DNA from: Thiococcus pfennigii
GTDB taxonomy: Bacteria > Pseudomonadota > Gammaproteobacteria > Chromatiales > Chromatiaceae
Direction of reading: 5' to 3'
NCBI RefSeq assembly: GCF_016583835.1
Contig: NZ_NRRW01000011.1
Span: forward strand, 24,720 to 88,719
Length of the DNA stretch: 64,000 bases
Positions within the stretch are counted from its first letter, which is position 1, and every line of letters starts with the position of its first letter. Made by a program: the position numbers and the translations under genes. The notes beneath the pieces were generated by a model, which saw only the letters and a list, made by a program, of their open reading frames with translations, ran no database searches and was not told where the DNA came from. Below, in pieces: positions 1-8,144 of the stretch.

Positions 1-145
1 CGAGCCGGCGGTCACTGCGGATCCCATGACGGCCCCGTGCCATTACCCATGTCTCTTTGGTTCTGGGTCGCTCGACGTTGCAAGTGCCTGATGCGCCGTG
101 ACGGCGCACGATGCACAGCGCCCTTTTCTGCGGGCGTGACCTCAA

Positions 146-400
146 TTAGATTCGTCGATACTTCAGCGGGAAGCGCTCCGGATGCTCAATGGTTTCGATG
201 CCTAGGTCTACATCCAGATCCGGCCAGTAGAAGTGTCCGGGACTCGGCTCTTGCACGTTGAAGACCGAAGAGAGTGGGGCATCCTTGAACCACGGAAACT
301 CGGCGTAGGCGAGGAAGATCTCGCGCCCTTCGGCGAAAAGCCATAGACCATGCCTGGAGACATTGGTCACCTCAACCGCTGAAGTGCTATCCGATTTCAC
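146..400 (-). CDS. DUF2442 domain protein
   Basis: An 84-residue protein of the DUF2442 type. It has a short beta-rich N-terminus (VTNVSRHGLWLFAEGRE), then an aromatic stretch around FPWFKDAP and a DLDVDLGIETIEHPE tail, which is the usual layout and length of the family. Members are often encoded next to nucleotidyltransferases, DUF4160 proteins or toxin-antitoxin genes, and their function is unknown. The start is GTG, and its first bases form a GTGA overlap with the stop of the upstream nucleotidyltransferase reading frame, so translation was probably coupled. A short hairpin (TGCGCCG/CGGCGCA, 92-108) lies downstream and could end transcription. Confidence 0.75.
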   Translation of the reverse strand: MKSDSTSAVEVTNVSRHGLWLFAEGREIFLAYAEFPWFKDAPLSSVFNVQEPSPGHFYWPDLDVDLGIETIEHPERFPLKYRRI

Positions 401-698
401 GTGGCAGCCTCGATGCGCACGGCGCGGGATCTCGCGACGGGCTGGAAGGGCCTGAGCGCCGCCCCGCGCGCCACGGCGACGATGTCCACCGGCAACCCCG
501 TCTGGCCTCGAGCCTCGTCCTGAGCTCCGCCCGTTGCCGCACCGACAGGCCGGCCTCGGTCTCGATCACCAAGTCCACGTCGCCCCCGCGCGCCGCATCG
601 TCGAGGCACGAGCCGAAGAGCAGCACCGCCGCGCCCCGACCAGCGATGCCGGTGTTCACTTCCAAGATCGCAGCGATCTGGTCTTTGGTGAGTCGCAT
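397..698 (-). pseudogene. MNT-type nucleotidyltransferase, frameshifted
   Basis: The N-terminal half begins at an ATG at 698 and carries the polymerase-beta-like nucleotidyltransferase motif, LLFGSC followed by GGDVDLVIETE, about 30-50 residues in. Around position 490-510 the reading frame changes. The matching C-terminal half (LPVDIVAVARGAALRPF) is in the next frame and ends at 397, overlapping the DUF2442 start by GTGA. The two halves together would give a protein of about 100 residues, normal for MNT antitoxin-type transferases. This is either a real frameshift mutation or a sequencing error. A second, different nucleotidyltransferase lies at 42.5 kb. Confidence 0.7.
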
Positions 699-841
699 CA
701 CGTCCCTCGTTCGGCCGACGTCGACCCGACGATGATTGGCAGCAATCGCGTCGCTGCTCCGAATCGACCGACACCAGAGGGTCGACCGGGCCCGGATGAA
801 GCGGATCCCCGAGGCAGGCATTCGCCCCACGGACTCCAGGC

Positions 842-1438
842 TCACGGGCCGACCGGCCCATCGACCTCGGTCGTTGCCGACGGCCAGGCGATGCCCAGCC
901 CCGCGATGGCAGAGACCGCGGTCTCGCCAACCAGTGGCTGCACCTCGGGGCGGCCGTAGGCACCCTCGGTGAGCCGATAGATCATCAGGGTCCGATCCGT
1001 CGGGTGAACCAGCCAGTATTCCCGCACCCCGGCGCGCTCGTAGGCATCGCGCTTCTCGCGCTGGTCCTTGGCGGCGGTGCGCGGGGACAAGACCTCCACC
1101 ACCCAGTCAGGGGCACCCCGGCAGCCGGCGTCGTCGAGCTTCTGGGGATCGCAGATCACGGCGATGTCGGGCTGAACCACGGTGTCCACCCGGTCGTCGG
1201 CCTCGTCGGTCTTGGGCAGGCGGACATCGAAGGGAGCGACATTGACCTCGCAGGGACCGCCGCGCAGGAAGGCGTGGGCCTGCGCGGCGATCTCCAGCAC
1301 CATTTGCTGGTGGTTGCGCGTCGGGGCGGGACACATGTCGTAGGCCCGCCCGTCGATGAGCTCCCACCGCTCGTCATCCGGCCAGCGGCGGTAGTCGCCG
1401 TAAGTAAAGCGGTCGCCTTCGAGGGCGAGCTGGGGCAT
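842..1438 (-). CDS. Uma2 family (DUF820) putative endonuclease
   Basis: A 198-residue member of the Uma2/DUF820 family, which has a restriction-endonuclease-like PD-(D/E)xK fold. Visible family signatures are WELIDGRAYDM near the N-terminus, VVQPDIAVICDP (the PDxxV strand), DWVVEVLSPRTAAKD (the ExLSP core with a following K) and REYWLVHP. The ATG at 1438 was chosen because homology starts at once (MPQLALEGDRFTYGDY), although the frame is open further upstream. Family members are abundant in cyanobacteria and other large genomes and their role is unknown. The gene stands alone, divergent from the HIT gene across about 170 bp. Confidence 0.85.
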   Translation of the reverse strand: MPQLALEGDRFTYGDYRRWPDDERWELIDGRAYDMCPAPTRNHQQMVLEIAAQAHAFLRGGPCEVNVAPFDVRLPKTDEADDRVDTVVQPDIAVICDPQKLDDAGCRGAPDWVVEVLSPRTAAKDQREKRDAYERAGVREYWLVHPTDRTLMIYRLTEGAYGRPEVQPLVGETAVSAIAGLGIAWPSATTEVDGPVGP

Positions 1439-1612
1439 GGCAGGTACTCCGTTGGCACCGAACGCCGGTCGCGACCGGGCTCGCGGGTTGGACTCAAGTA
1501 TAGGGGACCCTCGATCCAACAGGGACAGTCAACCTCCGACTTGCCCCACTTCCTCCATTGGGGCAGTGTATGCGCCACCGGCTGGCCAATCCCGAGTCCT
1601 AACGCACGCCCC

Positions 1613-2002
1613 ATGGACGACTGCCCATTCTGCCGCATCGACCCCGCGCGCATCGTTGCCGAGACGGCGCTGACGCAGACCATCCGCGACGGGTTCCCCG
1701 TCTCGCCCGGTCATACCTTGGTCATCCCCAAGCGCCACTTCGCCGATTTCTTCGAGGCCACCGACGCCGAGGCCGCCGAGATCTGGCAGGCCCTGCGCAC
1801 GGCCGCCGCCGAGCTGACCGGCGAGCAGGCCCCGGACGGGTTCAACGTCGGGGTCAATGTCGGCTACGCCGCCGGCCAGACGGTGATGCACCTGCACGTC
1901 CATCTCATCCCCCGCTACCGCGGCGACCAGCCCGATCCGCGCGGCGGCATCCGGCGCATCTTCCCCGAGCTGGCCGACTACTGGACGCCGAGGCCCGAGT
2001 GA
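1613..2002 (+). CDS. HIT family protein
   Basis: A 129-residue histidine triad protein. It begins CPFCRIDPAR, has the SPGHTLVIPKRH strand, and ends with the catalytic triad motif HLHVHLIPRYRGD (HxHxH). HIT proteins hydrolyse or transfer nucleoside phosphoramidates and dinucleotides. The start is the ATG at 1613 because the CPFC motif follows directly; the frame is open far upstream but that part is not protein-like. The stop overlaps the GTG start of the downstream helicase (GTGA), so the two are probably co-translated. Confidence 0.9.
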   Translation: MDDCPFCRIDPARIVAETALTQTIRDGFPVSPGHTLVIPKRHFADFFEATDAEAAEIWQALRTAAAELTGEQAPDGFNVGVNVGYAAGQTVMHLHVHLIPRYRGDQPDPRGGIRRIFPELADYWTPRPE

Positions 2003-4275
2003 CCGGCCCGGCGGTCAATCCGCGCGCCGCCGAGTCCAGCCGGCCCGAAGACGCCTTCGTCGAGCTGTTCGCCCAGGTCTTCGGCATCGAGAAGACCCAG
2101 CTCCTGGCCCCGGAGTACCCCGTTCAGGACATCGACGGCGCCACGCGCTTCATCGACTTTGCGCTCAAGTGCGCCGGGCACCTCATCGCCTTCGAGATCG
2201 ACGGCCCCAGCCACTATGCCCCACCGGACTTCGATCTCGACAAATTCGAGGATGACCTCGGCCGCCAGAACAGCCTCATCCACCAGGGCTGGCAGGTCTT
2301 CCGCTGGTCCGACCGCCAGCTCGCCCGCGAGCCGGAGCGGGTCAAGGATCAGCTCGCGCTCTTCCTGGAGCGGGTGCCCGGTCTGCTGGAGCTGGCGGAC
2401 TTTCTACCGAAGCAATCCGGCGCCTCGGCCCAATTCAACCTCCGCACCCACCAGCAATACGCCCTGGACTGGCTGGAGAAGATCCGCGCGGACGGCAAGA
2501 CCATCGCGCTCCTGGAGCACGCGACCGGCTCGGGCAAGACGGTCACCGCCATCCGGGACGCCCAGCGCATCGGTCCCCGCGTCCTCTACGTCGCCCACCG
2601 CAAGCCGCTGGTCGAGCAGACCGCGCGGGAGTTCCAGCACCATTGGCCCGAGGCGAGCCTCGGCCGAATCGCCGGTGGCATCTGGGAGCCCGACCGGGAT
2701 GTCGTCTGCGCCTCCATCCAGTCAATCGGCAAGCGCTTGGCCGACCTGCCGCCGGACGCCTTCCGGTACATCATCGTCGACGAGGCGCACCACGCCGCCG
2801 CGCCCGGATACCAGGCGCTGCTCGGCCACTTCACGCCCCGATTCACCCTCGGACTCACCGCTACGCCGGACCGGCCCGACGGTCGTCCCATCCTGGAGAT
2901 CTTCCGCGACGCGGCGCATCGGCTCACGCTGGAAGAGGCCATCCGTCGCGGCGAGCTGGTCCCGATCCGCTGCGTGCGGGTGAAGACCAACATCGACCTG
3001 ACCAAGGTCCGCTTCAACGAGGTCCAGTACAATCGGCACGACCTGGAGCAGCGCATCCGGGTGCCGGCGCGCAACGATCTGATCGTCGACGCCTACCTGC
3101 GCCACGTCCCCGGCCGCAAGGGCGTCACCTTCTGCGTCAACGTCCAGCACGCCGACGAGATGGCCGAGCGCTTTCGCGCCCACGGGATCCCGGCGCGGTC
3201 GGTCTCGGGGGCGATGCGCGCCGACGAGCGGGAGGCGATTCTGAGGGGCTTCGCCGCTGGCCAGCTCAAGATGCTCTGCGCCTGCGACATCTTGAACGAG
3301 GGCTGGGACTGCCCGGACGTCGAGGTCCTGCTCATGGCCCGCCCGACCCTGTCCAAGATCGTCTACATGCAACAGCTTGGCCGCGGCACCCGCAAGGCCC
3401 CAGGCAAGGAGTCGCTGATCGTCTTCGACTTCGTGGACAACGCGGGCCGCTACGGCCAGAGCTGGAGCCTACACCGCCTCGCCAAGACCCGCACCTACCG
3501 CCCCGGCGGCTACGTCTTCGCGCCCGATGAGCGCGTCGCCGACGAGCAGGCCCGCGGGGCGCCGGCACCCGTCGTCCTCAACATCGGCGTCTGGGCCGAC
3601 CGGTTCGAAGAGATCGACATCTTCGACTGGCAGTCGGAGGTCAAGGGCATGCTCTCCGTGGCCGACCTGGAGCTGGCGCTCGCGGCCTCCGAGGGCTATC
3701 TGCGCGGCAAGGTCCAGCGGGGCGAGCTGGCCCCGGACCACAGCTTCCAGATCGGCACCCGCACCTACCATTACTTCCGCAAGGACCGCCAAGCCGAGAT
3801 CGCCAAACAGTTCGGCCTCAAGCCCGTCACCGCCGCCAACATCCGCGACCGCTTCCTCGCCTTCTGCAAGGAGATGGACATGTCGGCGTCCTACAAGCCA
3901 GTGCTGCTGCGGTGCCTGCTAGACACCGTCGACGAAGACGGCTCCGTACCGATCGCCACACTCACCCTCGCCTTCCGCGATTTCTATCTGGATCGCCTCG
4001 CCCGCGGACTGCCCGCCGAGAAGCCGGCGGCCCGCATGTCGCGGGTCGCCGATCTGACGGACTCCGAGATCCAACGGCTGATCCTGGAGATGCCGTTCAG
4101 GAAGTTCGCGCAGCGGGGATTCGTCCATTATGCGCGCGACCTTTCGCGAGTCAGATTCGCCCCAGCGCTCTGGGGGCGGCTATTGCCCACGGACCGCGAA
4201 GCGCTTCGAAGCTCGGCGCTTTTGGGCGTCGAGCGCTACTTCGCAACGAGTCACGGGCAGATTGGAGAAGGGTAA
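1999..4275 (+). CDS. SF2 DEAH helicase with N-terminal endonuclease-like domain
   Basis: A 758-residue protein. Residues ~20-125 form a small domain with FIDFAL (51-56), FEIDGPSHY (65-73) and RQNSLIHQGWQVFRW, the pattern of DUF559/Vsr-like PD-(D/E)xK nucleases. A superfamily 2 helicase follows: Walker A ATGSGKT at 175-181, DEAH at 261-264, LTATPDRPDGR near 284, and a C-terminal RecA domain with QLGRGTRKAPGK (motif VI). It resembles the helicase part of type III restriction R subunits and SSL2-like proteins. The last ~270 residues have no motif I recognise. Translation starts at a GTG overlapping the HIT gene. A nuclease-helicase fusion suggests DNA repair or anti-phage defence (inference). 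Confidence 0.85.
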   Translation: MTGPAVNPRAAESSRPEDAFVELFAQVFGIEKTQLLAPEYPVQDIDGATRFIDFALKCAGHLIAFEIDGPSHYAPPDFDLDKFEDDLGRQNSLIHQGWQVFRWSDRQLAREPERVKDQLALFLERVPGLLELADFLPKQSGASAQFNLRTHQQYALDWLEKIRADGKTIALLEHATGSGKTVTAIRDAQRIGPRVLYVAHRKPLVEQTAREFQHHWPEASLGRIAGGIWEPDRDVVCASIQSIGKRLADLPPDAFRYIIVDEAHHAAAPGYQALLGHFTPRFTLGLTATPDRPDGRPILEIFRDAAHRLTLEEAIRRGELVPIRCVRVKTNIDLTKVRFNEVQYNRHDLEQRIRVPARNDLIVDAYLRHVPGRKGVTFCVNVQHADEMAERFRAHGIPARSVSGAMRADEREAILRGFAAGQLKMLCACDILNEGWDCPDVEVLLMARPTLSKIVYMQQLGRGTRKAPGKESLIVFDFVDNAGRYGQSWSLHRLAKTRTYRPGGYVFAPDERVADEQARGAPAPVVLNIGVWADRFEEIDIFDWQSEVKGMLSVADLELALAASEGYLRGKVQRGELAPDHSFQIGTRTYHYFRKDRQAEIAKQFGLKPVTAANIRDRFLAFCKEMDMSASYKPVLLRCLLDTVDEDGSVPIATLTLAFRDFYLDRLARGLPAEKPAARMSRVADLTDSEIQRLILEMPFRKFAQRGFVHYARDLSRVRFAPALWGRLLPTDREALRSSALLGVERYFATSHGQIGEG

Positions 4276-4334
4276 ACTGTGACCGGGATTTCGAGAATGT
4301 AACCTCCAGTCCGTGCACACGAGGGAGATGCGAC

Positions 4335-4859
4335 ATGGTTACGAAGAAGGGAGTGATGGAATCGGCACTGGGCAGCACCATCGCGAATGTCGCGACGGAT
4401 CTGACCAGGGACTCGCTGCGCTGGCCCGGCCAATCGCGCGCTGACAGCGGCGCCTTCCTCGGCATCCTGTCCGGCTTGCCGGCCGCTGAACAGGCCGCCA
4501 TCGAGCGTCTGCTGGGGCAACTGCCGCCACAGCAGCAGGCGCAATTTCGCCGAACGGTCGTGCACATCGATGCCTCGATGCAGGCCCGATACCTTGGCCA
4601 GCTTGCGTCTCGTGTCGCGTCGCTCGGCGACGATCCGGACGCACTGCGCGCGATCGTCGATTCGCTTGTGGCGACCGGTGCCTGCCAGGGCCGTGAGGCC
4701 ATGGCCGCAACCGTCGATCGGACGGTCCAGAGCCTAACCGGCGGCGGGATCCTGCCCGAGGCGCTGTTCCAGCGGCGGACTTGGCTGGCGCTTGGCGGGG
4801 CGGCGGCCGGCCTGCTCGTGTTGGCCGTGATCGCCACGTACCTCTTCGCCCCCTATTGA
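4335..4859 (+). CDS. hypothetical protein with C-terminal membrane anchor
   Basis: A 174-residue protein I do not recognise. A good ribosome binding site (GAGGGAG) precedes the ATG. The N-terminal ~145 residues look soluble and mostly helical, with the proline/glutamine stretch LPPQQQAQFRRT. One hydrophobic segment (LALGGAAAGLLVLAVIATYL) lies at the very C-terminus with almost nothing after it, so it is probably tail-anchored with the bulk in the cytoplasm. It sits 46 bp before the following membrane protein gene on the same strand and the two are probably one transcript. Confidence 0.75.
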   Translation: MVTKKGVMESALGSTIANVATDLTRDSLRWPGQSRADSGAFLGILSGLPAAEQAAIERLLGQLPPQQQAQFRRTVVHIDASMQARYLGQLASRVASLGDDPDALRAIVDSLVATGACQGREAMAATVDRTVQSLTGGGILPEALFQRRTWLALGGAAAGLLVLAVIATYLFAPY

Positions 4860-4905
4860 CCGCCGTTCAAGGAGGCCCGTCCCCGGCACGGGGTCGGTGG
4901 GTGAT

Positions 4906-6228
4906 ATGAAAGGCTTGCAACGTCTGTTCTTGGGCTCGGCGGGCGGGGTGCTGCTCTTCCTGGCGGTCGAGGTCATCTTCCTGCTCATCGCCTGGCTCGG
5001 CAAGGTCGGCAGCGATCTGCTGATCGGCCTCGCCCTGCTGCTGCACCTGGGGTTCGCTTACGCCGTCCTGCTCAATCTGCTGCCGATCCTCTCGTTGGCG
5101 ATCGGCGGCTATGCCGCGGGCGCGGCGCCACAGACCGGACAGAACGGCGGCTCGGGCGCCGCCTCCGCCGTTGCCGGGTACATCCGCATCTCGCAGGGCA
5201 TCTCCCACGCCGTGACGCTGATGATCCTGTCGCTGTTCCTGCTGGACTATCAGTTCAACATCGCGACCTACCTGTTCGTGGGCCTGCTGCTGCTCGCCTG
5301 GGGACAGTACGCCCTCGTGTTTCCCGGCTCGTTGCGCTGGCCTCGCCAGGCGGCCTTCTTCGTGCTGGTGGCCGTCTCGCTCGGCGCGCTGGCCGTTTCG
5401 CTGTCCCCGGACGTGGCGAAATTCCTCACCGGGCGGGCGTTCTGGTCGGGCGAGGCCTACAAGCAGATCGCCGTCGCGCAGGCCCGTCAAGAAAAGAGTT
5501 CGGCGAGAGCCCTGGCGCAATCGATCGAGCGAGTCAGTCGAGGGATCGAGAAGCTCTCACAGCATGGTGCGGTCACGGATGATGTCCTTCGGGCCAATAC
5601 CGGCCGATACGGCTACAGTCAGGACGACCTGGACGCCTATTTCGCCGGCCGCGATGGGAAGTGGAGTTCGCTTCCGACGATAGCCAGCAGTGGCGCGTCG
5701 CAAGTCCAGCAAGGGCTCGCGGGGGACAAGCGTGGAGTGTGGATCGGCGGCATTGCGTTGGCGGTGGTTTTCTTGCTGGCCTTACTCGGAGGGAAGACTA
5801 AGGCGACACCGTGGATTGCCGGCATTGTAATCCTTCTTCTCGCCGGGGGTTTTATTGCCATTCTCCTTCTCAACGAAGAACTCGCGATAAAACTTATCGA
5901 CGGGCGGACCCCGCAGCAAGTAGCATACACCGTCGCATTCAACAAGACGAAAACGTACACGCTTGCTCCGGGAAAATGGAAAATACACGTCATTCCTCAC
6001 GGACGAGCAATATACCGCTACCGTTGCTCGGACGGATCTGGCGCTACAGCGGATGTTCGCTACAGCCAGACCGGAACCATTCGTGTGAATGGAGCCCGGG
6101 ATGGCGAAGTATTTATTTCGTCTGGCAATGTTGTCATAGGAAATGACAATGTAAGCAATAAGAATGGTTGTGAAGTGACGGAACCCGTCACAGTAACCAT
6201 CCAACTCATCCCCAAGCTATGGCAATAA
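4906..6228 (+). CDS. hypothetical multi-pass membrane protein
   Basis: A protein of 440 residues with no family I recognise. Four hydrophobic segments lie in the first ~175 residues, a soluble region of about 100 residues follows (including a YSQDDLDAYFAGRDGKW stretch), then two more membrane segments (IGGIALAVVFLLALLGG and WIAGIVILLLAGGFIAILLL). It ends in a ~100-residue beta-rich domain with alternating polar residues (KTYTLAPGKWKIHVIPHG, YRYRCSDGSG) and two cysteines, probably outside the cytoplasm. An in-frame GTG at 4897 is an alternative start. An AAGGAGG at 4869 is rather far upstream. Base composition drops toward the 3' end, a hint of acquired DNA. Confidence 0.7.
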   Translation: MKGLQRLFLGSAGGVLLFLAVEVIFLLIAWLGKVGSDLLIGLALLLHLGFAYAVLLNLLPILSLAIGGYAAGAAPQTGQNGGSGAASAVAGYIRISQGISHAVTLMILSLFLLDYQFNIATYLFVGLLLLAWGQYALVFPGSLRWPRQAAFFVLVAVSLGALAVSLSPDVAKFLTGRAFWSGEAYKQIAVAQARQEKSSARALAQSIERVSRGIEKLSQHGAVTDDVLRANTGRYGYSQDDLDAYFAGRDGKWSSLPTIASSGASQVQQGLAGDKRGVWIGGIALAVVFLLALLGGKTKATPWIAGIVILLLAGGFIAILLLNEELAIKLIDGRTPQQVAYTVAFNKTKTYTLAPGKWKIHVIPHGRAIYRYRCSDGSGATADVRYSQTGTIRVNGARDGEVFISSGNVVIGNDNVSNKNGCEVTEPVTVTIQLIPKLWQ

Positions 6229-6258
6229 CCATCCCCCGGCTCTGCCGGGGGATGGTTA
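6226..6258 (+). terminator. Perfect hairpin overlapping the stop codon
   Basis: AACCATCCCCCGGC (6227-6240) and its exact reverse complement (6244-6257) are separated by a TCT loop and overlap the TAA of the membrane protein gene. The stem is very stable. There is no clear T tract after it, so it may act as a transcript-end stabiliser as much as an intrinsic terminator. Confidence 0.6.
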
Positions 6259-6636
6259 CTGTTAGCGGAAAAGTTGTTGAACTAATGCGGGTCCGCGGGG
6301 CTCCGCACAATAGCACAATAGGGTCAAGTCTTGCATTCAAGCACCCTGCTTGCTTGCGGCTACCGGCGCGTTGCAGTCTGGTGCGGCCTTGATGCGTCGG
6401 GGAAAGGGGTCAAGTCTTGAGATCGAGCATATGCGTGATTGCAAGACTTGACCCCCTTCTTGGGTGACCCCCTTCTTGGGCCTGATAGAGCGTGACCTCC
6501 ACGAACTGGTGTGCGAAGCGCGGCGGGAACTTCAACACACACGAAAAAGGGAGCTGAGTCAGGGGCATTTATCGCGCTCGACTTGCGTGGCTCGACCACG
6601 CGAGGAAAGCACGGGCTGCCGGCGTCAGGCAGTCCT
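6259..6636. other. Intergenic region with REP-like sequences
   Basis: No gene is seen. The stretch contains GTTGAACTAAT near 6277 followed by TCCGCGGGGCTC, nearly the same as the sequence at 43959-43990 beside an attC site. It also has a lone GGGTCAAGTCTTGC near 6312 and the REP-like hairpin at 6406-6455. Downstream of the hairpin, GACCCCCTTCTTGGG occurs twice in tandem. Confidence 0.5.
6406..6455. repeat. REP-like hairpin, copy 1
   Basis: GGGGTCAAGTCTTG (6406-6419) is matched by CAAGACTTGACCCC (6442-6455) with a 22-nt spacer. The same hairpin with a related spacer is present in reverse orientation at 49825-49873. A GGGTCAGGTCTTGC variant leads each RAYT transposase remnant at 48.8 and 49.4 kb, so this is probably a REP-type element mobilised by that transposase family. 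Confidence 0.65.
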
Positions 6637-6951
6637 CTAGAGATGATGGAAATCCTCTATGGCCTTCAATGCGTCCGCTTCCGATGCGGCCACCCGAAAA
6701 AGGTCCCAGCGCATCTGGAGATTCAGCCAAAAGTCCGCCGATACACCGAAAAATTTAGCCAAACGTAGCGCTGTACTGGGAGAAACGCCCCTCTTGCGAT
6801 TGACCAGATCGTTTACTTGTCGATAGGGCACATGAATGGCTCGCGCCAGCTCACGCTGGGTGATATTCAAAGGCGCGAGGAACTCCTCCCGGAGCATCTC
6901 GCCGGGATGAGTGGGTGCCCGGTCGGTTGGTATTCTCAACATCGTCTGCAC
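6637..6951 (-). CDS. higA: HigA-family antitoxin
   Basis: A 104-residue antitoxin with an Xre-type helix-turn-helix. HPGEMLREEFLAPL and ITQRELARAIHVPYRQVNDLVNRKR give the HTH, and TALRLAKFFGVSADFWLNLQ is the HigA/VapI signature. It binds and neutralises HigB and represses the operon. It lies 2 bp after the toxin gene, the toxin-first order usual for higBA. Confidence 0.92.
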   Translation of the reverse strand: MQTMLRIPTDRAPTHPGEMLREEFLAPLNITQRELARAIHVPYRQVNDLVNRKRGVSPSTALRLAKFFGVSADFWLNLQMRWDLFRVAASEADALKAIEDFHHL

Positions 6952-6953
6952 CT

Positions 6954-7247
6954 TCAGTGGTAGTCGGTAACCTCGACTCCGGTCGGCCCGGCGTTCCCCC
7001 AGGAGAAGCAGATACGGTACTGATCGTTAATGCGAATGCTATATTGCCCTCTGCGATTACCTGAGAGCATCTCTAAACGATTCCCGGGCGGAGCTTTCAG
7101 CTCTTCGAGCGATGTCACCGAGTCGAGCTGGTCGAGCTCTCTGGCCGCGATCGGCCACAGAATCGCGGGGCAGGTCTTCCTGGCGGCCTTAGAGTTGACG
7201 CCGTTGAATATGTCTTCGGTAGCCTGGTCGAGTAACGATTCGATCAC
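6954..7247 (-). CDS. higB: HigB-family mRNA interferase toxin
   Basis: A 97-residue RelE-fold toxin. Family signatures are EDIFNGVNSKAARK near the N-terminus, LEELKAPPGNRLEMLSGNRRGQYSIRIND and YRICFSWGNAGPTGVEVTDYH at the end. HigB cleaves mRNA on the ribosome. The GTG at 7247 is chosen as start because homology begins there (IESLLDQATEDIF). It is followed immediately by higA on the same strand. Confidence 0.92.
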   Translation of the reverse strand: MIESLLDQATEDIFNGVNSKAARKTCPAILWPIAARELDQLDSVTSLEELKAPPGNRLEMLSGNRRGQYSIRINDQYRICFSWGNAGPTGVEVTDYH

Positions 7248-7319
7248 GGGAGAATGATAGCGCGCTTCACGCTGCCACGAGAAGGCGGCTGGAATTCTCC
7301 GTCGACTGCCATGCACTGG

Positions 7320-8072
7320 TCAGTGCGCTTGTTGATGTACTGAGCTTTTCGCAGCCGTTGCCTTCTTCGTGGTCCCTCTCGGAGGAGGCACCCACAATCT
7401 TAGCTTGACTGGACCCCGCACATGAGGTCGCTGATTTCGCCAACCTTCCCCGCAGGAGTGGCCAGCGGGGAACTTCGGCGCTGGCCCCCACGGGTAGGCA
7501 TCGCCGCAGCTGCGTTTTGACGTCCAGAAAATGACCTCGGTCCGACGCTGCCGCATTCCACCCGGGACCGGAATGAGGGCCGGTGCGTCGTCGGATATGA
7601 CGCGCATCGGGTCCATGGGCGAGCGGCTCCCGGGTCTTTCAACGGGTGTTGTCCCTGAGGTATCCCCGGATAAAAGGTCTAAACCGCAGTGGCTTAGGTC
7701 GACTGACCGACGGAAGCCGGCGCTCGCGATCCGAGCCATCTCGCCGTCGCGCGACTGACTGGGAGCGCCGGCTTTCCAGCCGGCTCGTCGCCGTCGCGGC
7801 TCGATGCCGCGTCGGCGGCGTCTGGGCCGGTAGAAGGGCATGTGCGCAGCGGCATCCAGCGGCGCTTATCGGTGATCTCCTGGTTCCAGCGCCGAAGGTC
7901 GCGCGCCGAGGGCATCGAGCCCCCTGCGCGCGAAGCCGGCTGAAAGCCGGCGCTCCCAGTTCGTACCGACTCGCCGTCGCGGTCGATCTTGTGGGGATAC
8001 CTCAGGTGTTGTCCCGATTCCAGAGGCCACTACGACCTTGTCCTTGCGTGGTGCGACGCGCACCGCCTGCAC
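7320..8072 (-). pseudogene. Possible small gene split by the 351-bp element
   Basis: On the minus strand an ATG-initiated frame beginning at 8072 (MQAVRVAPRKDKVVVASG) runs into the mobile element. If the element and one 9-bp target copy are removed, the frame continues through SDDAPALIPVP and RQRRTEVIFW to a stop at 7320. The joined product would be about 134 residues. The first half resembles small antitoxin-like proteins, while the second half looks decayed or out of frame. Low confidence. Confidence 0.3.
7655..8005. mobile_element. 351-bp MITE-like element, copy 1
   Basis: It is bounded by CTGAGGTATCCCC (7655-7667) and its exact inverse GGGGATACCTCAG (7993-8005). A 9-bp direct repeat GTGTTGTCC lies immediately outside both ends (7646-7654 and 8006-8014), the mark of transposition. 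Inside are two GC-rich palindromes of the type GGAGCGCCGGC...GCCGGCGCTCC. No transposase is encoded, so it would need one in trans. Copy 2 is at 42042-42392 in reverse orientation and has the same length. Confidence 0.85.
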
Positions 8073-8144
8073 GCTGAGGTGCGAGCGTTCCTACGGCGAG
8101 CTGCGTCGGCCCGGCCTCGGGCCGGGCCGCCGAGCATGGCAGGG

